Positions 8,816 through 16,829 of a DNA stretch of 64,000 nucleotides are shown here, piece after piece. Positions within the stretch are counted from its first letter, which is position 1. Each line of letters starts with the position of its first letter. Below the pieces are notes generated by a model. That model was not told where the DNA came from. It worked only from the letters and a program-made list of their open reading frames with translations, and did no database searches. The translations under genes were made by a program, and so were the position numbers. Origin of the DNA: JAFAXA01 sp963777325 (lineage in GTDB: Bacteria > Pseudomonadota > Alphaproteobacteria > Acetobacterales > Acetobacteraceae); contig CAVZQE010000018.1 of NCBI GenBank assembly GCA_963777325.1, forward strand, positions 747,629 through 811,628. The letters run 5' to 3'.

Positions 8816-9341
8816 ATGCGTCGAGTTCTTTCCGGGCTGGCGGTGGCCGGCCTGCTCGTGGCACAGCAGGCGGGGGCGCAGCAGACTTGTCCGTCGCCCG
8901 CGGATCAGCAGGTATTCGAGCTGCAGGCGCTGAAGAGCGCGCTCATGGTGCTCGCGACGAGTTGCCATGCCGACAGCGAGTACAATGCCTTCGTGAACCG
9001 CTACAAGCCGGAGCTGGCGGCAAGCGAGCAGAGCTTCGACGACTATTTCCGCAAGCGCTACGGCCGCGCCGGCCAGCGCGAGCACGATGCCTACATCACC
9101 GCGCTCGCCAATGCGCAATCCGACCTCGGCATGCATCTCGGCAGCGATTTCTGCCCTCGCGACGAGGCGATGTTCTCCGAGGTGCAGGCCCTGCCTGCCG
9201 CCTCCGACCTCGGCCCCTACGCCGCCGGCAAGGATTCTCGTGCCCGCGTCACTCGGCGCGTGCGCCCCCGCGCCCGCCGCCCCGTCGAGAGCGGTCGTGC
9301 GTGCCCGGGGCCACGCGGCGCGATCCAGCCACAAGCATTGA
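8816..9341 (+). CDS. Exported protein of unknown function (one-base frameshift)
   Basis: Starts with a signal peptide (residues 1 to about 22, ending QAGAQQ), followed by a conserved-looking domain of about 115 residues with Cys pairs (QTCPSP, SCHAD, DFCPRD). I do not recognise a named family. The frame breaks near 9235-9237: removing one T of GGATTCTCG continues the protein as LVPASLGACAP to a stop at 9341, just short of the convergent lipoprotein. Read as given, the frame instead runs to 9493 through Arg-rich sequence overlapping that gene. It is therefore either a recent frameshift or a sequence error. Confidence 0.6.
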
Positions 9342-9389
9342 ACCGTCGCGGCGCGGTCCCGAGACAAGCCGGACCGGCGACCGTCCGGG

Positions 9390-9908
9390 TCAGTGCCGGA
9401 CGGGGCGCTTCTTGGCCGGGGCCTTGGGGCGCGGCTTCTCGACAGGAGCCGGCGCGGGAGCGGGCTCGGGCGCGGCGGAGGGCGAGCGGATGACGGTGAC
9501 CGCGACGCGCAGCGACGCAGCCCCCGGCACCAGGGTCACCTTGAAGCTGTCCGGGCCGTCGTAGCTGGGCTCCGGCGTGTAGTCGATCCGGGTATCGTCG
9601 CCGACGCTGTGGATATAGACCTTGCCGTGCTCGGGCCGGCTATTGAGCAGGCCCGCGCCGTACGGGTCGCCGCCGCGCGAGAAGCTGAAGGAGCATCGGC
9701 CCGGACCGCCGCCCGCCGTCATTTCGGCGGTCGCCTCCTGCCCGTCCTTCAGGCTGACCGCGCTGGTCTTGCAGGTGGGCGCGATGCCGCCCTGGTCCAC
9801 GTAGTACTGCCGGTTCGGCTGCTTCACCGGCCCCCTCTGGGCGCAGCCTTGGGCGAGCACGGCCGTCGCGCCGAGCAGAAGGATCGCGGTCAGTCGCGCG
9901 TGGGTCAC
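9390..9908 (-). CDS. Lipoprotein with cadherin-like/Ig-like domain
   Basis: Begins at GTG 9908 behind AGAGG. The protein is 172 aa with a hydrophobic N-terminus ending in a lipobox-like LAQGC, so probably an envelope lipoprotein. The middle holds an Ig/cadherin-like repeat signature, RIDYTPEPSYDGPDSFKV, preceded by a paired-Cys segment. The C-terminus is a Pro/Ala linker ending in Lys/Arg-rich sequence. No specific role can be assigned. It converges on the exported protein gene to its left. Confidence 0.65.
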   Translation of the reverse strand: MTHARLTAILLLGATAVLAQGCAQRGPVKQPNRQYYVDQGGIAPTCKTSAVSLKDGQEATAEMTAGGGPGRCSFSFSRGGDPYGAGLLNSRPEHGKVYIHSVGDDTRIDYTPEPSYDGPDSFKVTLVPGAASLRVAVTVIRSPSAAPEPAPAPAPVEKPRPKAPAKKRPVRH

Positions 9909-10018
9909 TACGGAATCGCCTCTTCGCCGTCGTCGGGGCCGAGTGACAATCACATCCCGCGCCCCGTGTCGAGAGAACGGCCGTGCATCTGGAGGCGTGT
10001 CGGGCGGGGTGGCGGCAC

Positions 10019-10247
10019 TCAGGGACGCCCGAGTTCGCGGGCGTTCGGTCCGGCCAGCGGATCGCCCCGCGTCTGTGTCGCGCCGGTGTCGTCCGTCTCG
10101 CTCGCGCCGACCAGCCCGGCCGGCGGGCCCAGGATCTCCGCTTCCGCTTCCAGCCAGTTCTGGTAATCGTGCCCTTCGGGCCGGCCCTGCTGTTCCCAGA
10201 GCTGGAAGGCGCGCTCGGCAATTCGTTCTTTGAGTGTCGTCGGACAT
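10019..10247 (-). CDS. DUF2934 protein (one-base frameshift near the start)
   Basis: Encodes the DUF2934 motif RIAERAFQLWEQQGRPEG followed by HDYQNWLEAEAEI, a small domain common in alphaproteobacteria and of unknown function. No start codon lies in that frame, but ATG at 10247 (M-S-D-D) joins it exactly if one base, the T at 10235 on the + strand, is removed. About 75 aa result. The tail is hydrophilic and unremarkable. As written, the gene is broken. Confidence 0.55.
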
Positions 10248-10377
10248 GCGTGTGCTCCATCCGCCGGCGCGCAACGGACGCCGGCTCGCGCTGATAAGCG
10301 GCGCGGCCGTGGCCGGTTCCCGTTCTTGCCTCGTATCCCCGGCGGGAGCCGCAAACTTCCGGCATGCGGAGAAGCAC

Positions 10378-11664
10378 ATGAGCACTGCGAACACGCGACG
10401 CAGTTCCCGGATCAGCGGCTTTCACGGGATGTCGCGTCAGGAGCGCCTGTCCGTTGTGGAGTTGTTCGCTGGCCTGGATGCCGATACGCGTTCGCAGCTC
10501 GCGAAACCGGGCAACCTCGACCCGCATGTCGCCGACCACATGATCGAGAACGCGATCTCGAGCATCAGCATCCCGATCGGGATCGCCGTCAACGTGAAGG
10601 TGGACGGGCGCGACGTGCTCGTTCCGATGGCGACGGAGGAATCGTCCGTCATCGCCGCCGTCTGCAACGCGGCGCGGCAGTGCTACGACAGCGGCGGCTT
10701 TGTCACCTCCGCCTCGGGCACGCTCATGATCGCACAGGTGCAATTGGTGGGCGTTGCCGACCCCGAGAACGCCCGTCTCGCCATCCTGGAGCGCCGGGAC
10801 GAGATCGCCGCGACCTGCGACGGGTGCGACCCGGTTCTGGCGGGCCTCGGAGGCGGCTTCCGTGACCTTGAGGTGAGGGTCGTTCCCTCTCCCGGCGGCC
10901 CGATGGTGATCACCCATCTAATCGTGGATACGCGGGACGCGATGGGGGCCAACGCCGTCAACACCATGGCCGAGCGCCTGGCGCCGCGCATCGAGGCGTG
11001 GACCGGCGGAAGGGTGCTCCTGCGCATCCTCTCCAATCTCGCGGACCGCCGGATTGCGCGGGCGAGGGCCGTGTGGCCGCTCGCGTCCATCGGCGGCGAG
11101 GACGTGCGCGACGGGATCATCGCCGCCTACCGTTTTGCCGAGGCCGACCCCTACCGGGCGGCGACCCACAATAAGGGGATCATGAACGGGGTCTCCGCTG
11201 TCGTGCTCGCGACCGGCAACGACACGCGGGCGGTGGAGGCGGGCGCGCACGCCTATGCCGCCCGGAAGGGGCGCTACGCCAGCCTCAGCGCATGGGAGGC
11301 GAACGGGGCGGGCGATCTCGTCGGCACGCTCGAGATGCCGCTCGCGGTCGGCCTGATCGGCGGCGCAACAAAGATCCATCCAACCGCGCAGGCCTGCCTC
11401 AAGATCCTCGGCGTGCAGTCGGCGAGCGACCTCGCGCGGATCATCGCGGCGGTCGGGCTCGCCCAGAATTTCGGCGCGTTGAAGGCGCTCGCCACGGTCG
11501 GCATCCAGCAGGGCCACATGTCGCTGCACGCCACGAACGTGGCGATCGCGGCCGGCGCGGTCGGGGACGAGGTCGAGCGTTTGGCCCGCATCCTGGCCGA
11601 AAAGCGCGAGGTCCGTCAGGACGTGGCCACCGAGGAACTCGCGCGCCTGCGTGGCCGGTCTTGA
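10378..11664 (+). CDS. mvaA: Hydroxymethylglutaryl-CoA reductase, class II (degradative type)
   Basis: Interconverts HMG-CoA and mevalonate with two equivalents of NAD(P)H. The 428-aa length is the same as the Pseudomonas mevalonii enzyme. Class II motifs are clear: ENAISSISIPIG, LVPMATEES (catalytic Glu87/88), DAMGANAVNT, HNKGIMNG (Lys266), ATGNDTRAVEAGAHAYA (Asp282) and GHMSLHA (His380). The ATG has GGAGAAG just upstream. No other mevalonate-pathway gene lies nearby, while ispG of the alternative MEP pathway is present at 62812. A catabolic role or a transferred gene is therefore more likely than isoprenoid synthesis. Confidence 0.9.
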   Translation: MSTANTRRSSRISGFHGMSRQERLSVVELFAGLDADTRSQLAKPGNLDPHVADHMIENAISSISIPIGIAVNVKVDGRDVLVPMATEESSVIAAVCNAARQCYDSGGFVTSASGTLMIAQVQLVGVADPENARLAILERRDEIAATCDGCDPVLAGLGGGFRDLEVRVVPSPGGPMVITHLIVDTRDAMGANAVNTMAERLAPRIEAWTGGRVLLRILSNLADRRIARARAVWPLASIGGEDVRDGIIAAYRFAEADPYRAATHNKGIMNGVSAVVLATGNDTRAVEAGAHAYAARKGRYASLSAWEANGAGDLVGTLEMPLAVGLIGGATKIHPTAQACLKILGVQSASDLARIIAAVGLAQNFGALKALATVGIQQGHMSLHATNVAIAAGAVGDEVERLARILAEKREVRQDVATEELARLRGRS

Positions 11665-11723
11665 CTCCGTAAGACCGATTACCGGAGGGTCCGCCCGCAC
11701 GCGAAGCGCCGGAAGGATCAGGG

Positions 11724-13448
11724 ATGCCGCAGAAACGCTGGGACAAGTCGAGACTGCCGTCCCGTCATGTGACGGTCGGGCCGGACCGCGCGCCGCACCG
11801 CAGCTACTACTATGCGATGGGCCTGACCGAGGACGAGATCAACCAGCCCTTCGTCGGCGTCGCCACCTGCTGGAACGAAGCCGCGCCCTGCAACATCGCG
11901 CTCAGCCGGCAGGCGCAGTCGGTGAAGAAGGGCGTGAACGAGAGCGGCGGCACGCCGCGCGAGTTCACGACCATCACCGTGACCGACGGCATTGCCATGG
12001 GTCATCAGGGCATGAAGTCCTCGCTGGTGTCGCGCGAGTGCATCGCCGATTCCGTCGAGCTGACGGTGCGCGGCCATTGCTATGACGGGCTGGTCGGCCT
12101 CGCCGGCTGCGACAAGTCGCTGCCGGGCATGATGATGGCGATGCTTCGCCTGAACGTGCCGAGCGTGTTCATGTATGGCGGCTCGATCCTGCCCGGGCGC
12201 TTCAAGGACCGCGACGTGACCGTGGTCGACGTGTTCGAGGCGGTCGGCCAGCACGCCGCCGGCAACATGTCGGACGCGGATCTGCACGAGCTGGAATGCG
12301 TCGCCTGCCCGTCGGCGGGGGCGTGCGGCGGCCAGTTCACCGCCAACACGATGGCGACGGTGAGCGAGGCGATGGGCCTCGCGCTGCCGGGCTCGGCCGG
12401 CGCGCCCGCGCCGTACGACGAGCGCGACCGCTGGGCGGTCGAGAGCGGCCGCGCGGTGATGGCGCTGATCGAGCGGAATATCCGTCCGCGCGACATCGTC
12501 ACCCGCGAGGCGCTGGAGAACGCCGCGATCGTGGTGGCGGCGACCGGCGGCTCCACCAACGCCGGGCTGCATTTGCCGGCGATCGCGGCCGAGGCGGGCA
12601 TCCGCTTCACGATGGACGACGTGGTCGAGATCATGCGCCGGACGCCGTACATCGCCGACCTCAAGCCGGGCGGGAAATACGTGGCCTTCGACGTCTACAA
12701 GGTCGGCGGCGTGCCGGTGATCCTGAAGGCGCTGCTGGACGGCGGCGTGCTGCGCGGCGATTGCCTGACCGTCACCGGCAGGACGATGGCCGAGAACCTG
12801 AAGGACGTGGTGTTTCCGGCCGATCAGGACGTGATCTATCCCGTCTCGAAACCGATATCGCAAACAGGCGGCGTGGTCGGCCTGCGCGGCAATCTCGCCC
12901 CGGACGGCGCCATCGTGAAGGTGGCCGGGCTGCACCATCTGCGCTTCGAGGGCACGGCGCTCTGCTTCGACAGCGAGGAGGAGGCGTTCGAGGCGGTGCA
13001 GAGCCGCGCCTACAAGGCGGGCGACGTCATCGTCATCCGCTACGAGGGCCCGAAGGGCGGTCCGGGGATGCGGGAGATGCTCTCGACCACGGGCGCGATC
13101 TACGGCCAGGGCATGGGCGAGCAGGTCGCGCTGATCACGGACGGCCGCTTCTCGGGCGCGACGCGGGGCTTCTGCATCGGCCATGTCGGGCCGGAGGCGG
13201 CGGTCGGCGGCCCGATCGCGCTGCTGCGCAACGGCGACCGCATCGTGATCGACGCCGAGGCGGGCACGATCGACGCGCAACTGACCGAGGCGCAGTTGGC
13301 GGCCAGGCGGGCCGGCTGGGAGCCGCGCCCGACCGACTACAACAGCGGCGCGATCTGGAAATACGCGCAGCTCGTCGGCCCCGCCCATCTCGGCGCAACC
13401 ACCCAGGGCGGCGGCGCGGCCGAGACGCATTGCTACGCGGATATCTGA
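11724..13448 (+). CDS. ilvD: Dihydroxy-acid dehydratase
   Basis: Third common step of valine, leucine and isoleucine synthesis: dehydrates 2,3-dihydroxy-3-methyl acids to 2-oxo acids. The protein is 574 aa. Probable Fe-S ligands are Cys56 (NEAAPC), Cys129 (GCDKS) and Cys201 (SAGACGGQF), the last two in the ILVD signatures. Three such cysteines fit the plant/actinobacterial-like [2Fe-2S] branch as well as the classical one. It stands alone 59 bases after mvaA. No other ilv gene is in the window. Confidence 0.92.
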   Translation: MPQKRWDKSRLPSRHVTVGPDRAPHRSYYYAMGLTEDEINQPFVGVATCWNEAAPCNIALSRQAQSVKKGVNESGGTPREFTTITVTDGIAMGHQGMKSSLVSRECIADSVELTVRGHCYDGLVGLAGCDKSLPGMMMAMLRLNVPSVFMYGGSILPGRFKDRDVTVVDVFEAVGQHAAGNMSDADLHELECVACPSAGACGGQFTANTMATVSEAMGLALPGSAGAPAPYDERDRWAVESGRAVMALIERNIRPRDIVTREALENAAIVVAATGGSTNAGLHLPAIAAEAGIRFTMDDVVEIMRRTPYIADLKPGGKYVAFDVYKVGGVPVILKALLDGGVLRGDCLTVTGRTMAENLKDVVFPADQDVIYPVSKPISQTGGVVGLRGNLAPDGAIVKVAGLHHLRFEGTALCFDSEEEAFEAVQSRAYKAGDVIVIRYEGPKGGPGMREMLSTTGAIYGQGMGEQVALITDGRFSGATRGFCIGHVGPEAAVGGPIALLRNGDRIVIDAEAGTIDAQLTEAQLAARRAGWEPRPTDYNSGAIWKYAQLVGPAHLGATTQGGGAAETHCYADI

Positions 13449-13549
13449 GCGCGCTGGGACGGGCATCATCTGACACTCGGCCGCACCGCTGACGCGCGCC
13501 ACCGCAAGGATCTGGGGCGCATCTTCGGCGAGCGACCGGCGCCATCACG

Positions 13550-13710
13550 TCCCGAAGCAGCGGCTCGGGTCACGAATTGGCCGGAGTGACGCCGCCTTGC
13601 GGCAACGCGGCAGTCTGACGGTCTGGTTCACCGACGCGGCAATCGCGACCTGGAGGGCTGCGCGTCGGACCTCACATTATTCCGCCGTCCTCAGTTTTCC
13701 GGCGAAGCCT
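13550..13710 (+). pseudogene. Remnant of an IS5-family transposase (N-terminal piece)
   Basis: Reading by eye gives RVTNWPE, then after a two-base loss D-A-A-L-R-Q-R-G-S-L-T-V-W-F-T-D-A-A-I-A-T-W-R-A. The LRQRGSLTVWF...WRA pattern is characteristic of the N-terminus of IS5-type transposases. Only about 45 codons survive, with no DDE residues and no visible inverted repeats. It shows that an insertion sequence was once present between ilvD and the asparaginase gene. The rest of the 449-base gap is asparaginase upstream DNA with no gene I can support. Confidence 0.6.
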
Positions 13711-13897
13711 TCGTCACTCGGGTTCTGAGACCGGGACGGGTAGGTCAGCCAATGCTTGCGGCAGCGCACCCGCGGCTTGAAAAAATTGCAGAGTTCGTTG
13801 CCGGAAGCGCCAGGTTACGGCTATCGTTGCCCGTAGGCCGACTGATCCGGGCCAGTCCGGGGAATGTCGGCTCACTGACTGCCAAAGGAAGAGAAGC

Positions 13898-14987
13898 GTG
13901 AAAAAGCAAGCCACGGCTTTGGCGTCTCTCTTCTTGCTTCTCAATGTCGGCGTGTGGAACAGGCCGGCATGGGCGCAAGGAGCTCCGAATGGCGCTCCAT
14001 TACAGCATATTACCGTCCTCACCACGGGGGGAACGATTGCGGGCCAGGCATCGGGCAGCTCGGCAATCGGCTACCAGGCCGGTCAGCTCAGCGGCTCCAA
14101 TCTGATCGCCGCGGTTCCCGGACTCGACAAACTGGCCGTGCTGTCCGTCGAGAAAATCTCGCAAGTCGGTTCGCAGGACATCAACGACAAGATTCTGGTT
14201 CGACCTCGCCAAGCGTATCAAGGAGCTCTTTGACAACAAGGAAGCCGACGGCGTCGTGATCACCCACGGCACCGATACGATGGAGGAGACCGCCTTCTTC
14301 CTCAGCCTCGTGCTCAGTCCCGATAAGCCTGTAGTGCTGGTCGGTTCCATGCGGCCCTCGACTGCGGTCAGTGCGGATGGACCGGAGAATCTCTACGAGG
14401 CGGTCGAAGTCGCCGCATCGCCCAAGGCGCGCGGACGTGGGGTGATGGTCGTTCTGAACGACACGATCCACGCTCCGCGCGCGGTCACAAAGGCGAACAC
14501 CACGTCGGTGCAGACGTTCGTCTCGCCAAATGGCGGCCCAGAGGGCTACGTCGATCCGGCGAGCATCCGGTTCACCTCGCCCGTAGTCGCTCCCGCGCAC
14601 GCGCCCTATGCGCTACCCGCCGCCCCCCCGCTTCCGCGCGTCGATATCATCTACGCCCATGCCAACATGGATGCGGCGCTGATCGACGACGCGATCAAAG
14701 GCGGTGCCAAAGGCATTGTGCTCGCGGGCGTCGGTGACGGGAACGGATCGCAAGCGGCTGTCGATGCCCTTGCGAATGCCGTCAAGCAAGGGGTCGTTGT
14801 GGTCCGGGCGAGCAGGACCGGCTCAGGCTTCGTTAACCGCAATGTGGAGGTCGATGACGACAAGCTCGGTTTCGTCGTCTCGCTCGACCTCAATCCGCAG
14901 AAGGCGCGCGTGCTCTGCCAGCTTCTGATCGCCAACGGGGTGACCAAGCCGTCCGATGTTCAAGACGCCTTCGGCGGAACATGGTGA
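13898..14987 (+). CDS. ansB: Exported L-asparaginase (type II), single-base frameshift
   Basis: Hydrolyses asparagine to aspartate and ammonia, probably in the periplasm: residues 1-27 form a signal peptide ending AWAQG. TTGGTIAG at about residues 42-49 carries the nucleophilic Thr46, and VITHGTDTMEET is the second asparaginase signature. GTG start behind AAGGAAGAG. The frame breaks at 14195: one extra C (ATT C TGG TTC) separates NDKI from the expected (W)FDLAKRIKELFDNKEADGVV. With that base removed the protein is about 362 aa and complete. As written, a 111-aa peptide ends at 14233. Confidence 0.8.
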
Positions 14988-15324
14988 GAGCCGTCCGCCC
15001 CTGATCTTTCCGTCGCAAGCCGAGCCTGCAATACCGCTGGCGCGCTCTGTCGCGCGATTTCTGGGACGGCGACGGCAAGGCCAAGAATTTGGGCCTGCTT
15101 TTGAGAGACGCAACTCGTCACGCCCACCCCGTAGCATGTCCCGGACACGAGGCCGCCGCCGATAGGCGTTGGTGCCTGGAGGCTCCAGCGGTCGTGCGAC
15201 GGTTGGCGTGCGGGCGCCCGCGCGGGCTGGCGTCGCGACGCCGTTTGTTCCAGGGACGGCAGCGGTGATCGACGACGTCGCGCGTTGATGAAAGGACGCG
15301 GTTGGAGAGCGCCGGTTGCCAGGA
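14988..15324. other. Intergenic region without a recognisable gene
   Basis: About 340 bases between the convergent asparaginase and aspartase genes. Short open frames exist on both strands but none has a ribosome site, compositional support or recognisable similarity. I see no convincing terminator hairpin. Confidence 0.5.
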
Positions 15325-16806
15325 TCAGGTCGTGGTCTGGCCGGTGTCGATGTCGGTCGCGCCGACCGCTTCGGCGTCGGGCTCGGCCTCGACCGGGATA
15401 AGAATAGGCTGCGGCCGGGTCAGGATCTCGGGCCGGAGAATCTCTTCCAGCCGCTCCTTCGAGAGCAGGCCCTTCTCGAGGACGACGTCATGCACGCTGC
15501 GGCCGGAGGCGTGCGCCTCCTGCGCGACGGCCGTGGCATTGGCGTAGCCGATATACGGATTGAGCGCGGTCACGATCCCGATCGAGCGCCCGACGCTCTG
15601 GCGCAGCGCCTCGCGGTTGGCGGTGATGCCGCGTACGCATTTCGCCTCGAGCGTGACGCAGGCTTGGCGCAGATGGTTGACGCTCTTGAACAGGCTGTGG
15701 GCGATGATCGGCTCGAAGGCATTGAGCTGAAGCTGCCCGGCTTCGGCGGCAAAGCTCACCGTCACATCGTTGCCGATCACCTCGAAGGCGACCTGATTGA
15801 CCACTTCGGGAATAACGGGGTTCACCTTGCCCGGCATGATCGATGAGCCTGCCTGCACGGCCGGCAGGTTGATCTCCCCGAGCCCCGCGCGCGGACCGCT
15901 CGAGAGCAGCCGCAAGTCGTTGCATGTCTTGGACAGCTTGACCGCGATGCGCTTGAGCACGCCCGAGAGCTGCACGAATCCGCCGCAATCCTGCGTCGCC
16001 TCGATCAGGTTCGGCGACGTGACCAGCGGCACGCCCGTGATCTCCACCAGTCGCCGGCAGACCAGGGCGGCGTAGTCGGGGTGCGCGGTGATGCCGGTGC
16101 CGATCGCGGTGGCGCCCATGTTGATCTCGCGGATCAGGAGCGCCGCCTCCCGCAGCCGCTCCTCGTCTTCGCCGAGCATCACTGCGTAGGTGCTGAACTC
16201 CTGCCCGAGCGTCATCGGCACGGCGTCCTGGAGCTGGGTGCGGCCGATCTTCAGGACGTCCTGGAACTCCGCCGCCTTGGCCTCGAACGCGCGGCGCAGC
16301 ACGACCATGGCCTCGATCAGGCGGAAGATGCCGAAATAGGTCGCGAGCTTCAGCGCTGTCGGGTACACGTCGTTCGTGCTCTGGCTCATGTTGACGTGTT
16401 CGTTCGGGTGCAGGTACTCGTACTCGCCCTTCTCGTGACCCATCTGCTCGAGCGCCAGGTTGGCGACCACCTCGTTGGCGTTCATGTTGGTCGAGGTGCC
16501 GGCGCCACCCTGGATCACGTCCACCACGAACTGGTCGTGCAGCCGCCCCGCGCGGATCTCCTCGCAGGCCCTGACGATGGCGTCCCGCTTCGCCTTGTCG
16601 AGCAGGTGCAGCTCGTGGTTCGCCATGGCCGCCGCTTCCTTGATGCAGGCCAGCGCTCGGATCAGGTCCGGGTAGATGGAGATTTGCGTCGCGGTGATCG
16701 GGAAGTTCTCGACCGCGCGCAGCGTGTGTACCCCGTAATAGGCGGAGGACGGGACTTCCTTGTTGCCGAGCAGGTCATGCTCGATGCGGTGGCCGGTCGC
16801 TTTCAT
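15325..16806 (-). CDS. aspA: Aspartate ammonia-lyase (aspartase)
   Basis: Deaminates aspartate to fumarate and ammonia. The protein is 493 aa. The superfamily motifs are TSTNMNANE (104-112), SQSTND (141-146) and the lyase signature GSSIMPGKVNP (320-330), whose Ser322 is the likely general base. N-terminal sequence and overall length fit aspartase rather than fumarase C. It is the last gene of a leftward operon, 23 bases after the glutamate dehydrogenase gene. The periplasmic asparaginase encoded opposite could supply its substrate. Confidence 0.9.
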   Translation of the reverse strand: MKATGHRIEHDLLGNKEVPSSAYYGVHTLRAVENFPITATQISIYPDLIRALACIKEAAAMANHELHLLDKAKRDAIVRACEEIRAGRLHDQFVVDVIQGGAGTSTNMNANEVVANLALEQMGHEKGEYEYLHPNEHVNMSQSTNDVYPTALKLATYFGIFRLIEAMVVLRRAFEAKAAEFQDVLKIGRTQLQDAVPMTLGQEFSTYAVMLGEDEERLREAALLIREINMGATAIGTGITAHPDYAALVCRRLVEITGVPLVTSPNLIEATQDCGGFVQLSGVLKRIAVKLSKTCNDLRLLSSGPRAGLGEINLPAVQAGSSIMPGKVNPVIPEVVNQVAFEVIGNDVTVSFAAEAGQLQLNAFEPIIAHSLFKSVNHLRQACVTLEAKCVRGITANREALRQSVGRSIGIVTALNPYIGYANATAVAQEAHASGRSVHDVVLEKGLLSKERLEEILRPEILTRPQPILIPVEAEPDAEAVGATDIDTGQTTT

Positions 16807-16829
16807 GGCGTTTCTCCTGTCGTTTGGCT

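Noticed and set aside
9342..9493. C-terminal extension of the exported protein starting at 8816
   Set aside because: It is low-complexity Arg/Ala sequence antisense to the lipoprotein gene. The alternative frame ends naturally at 9341 before that gene.
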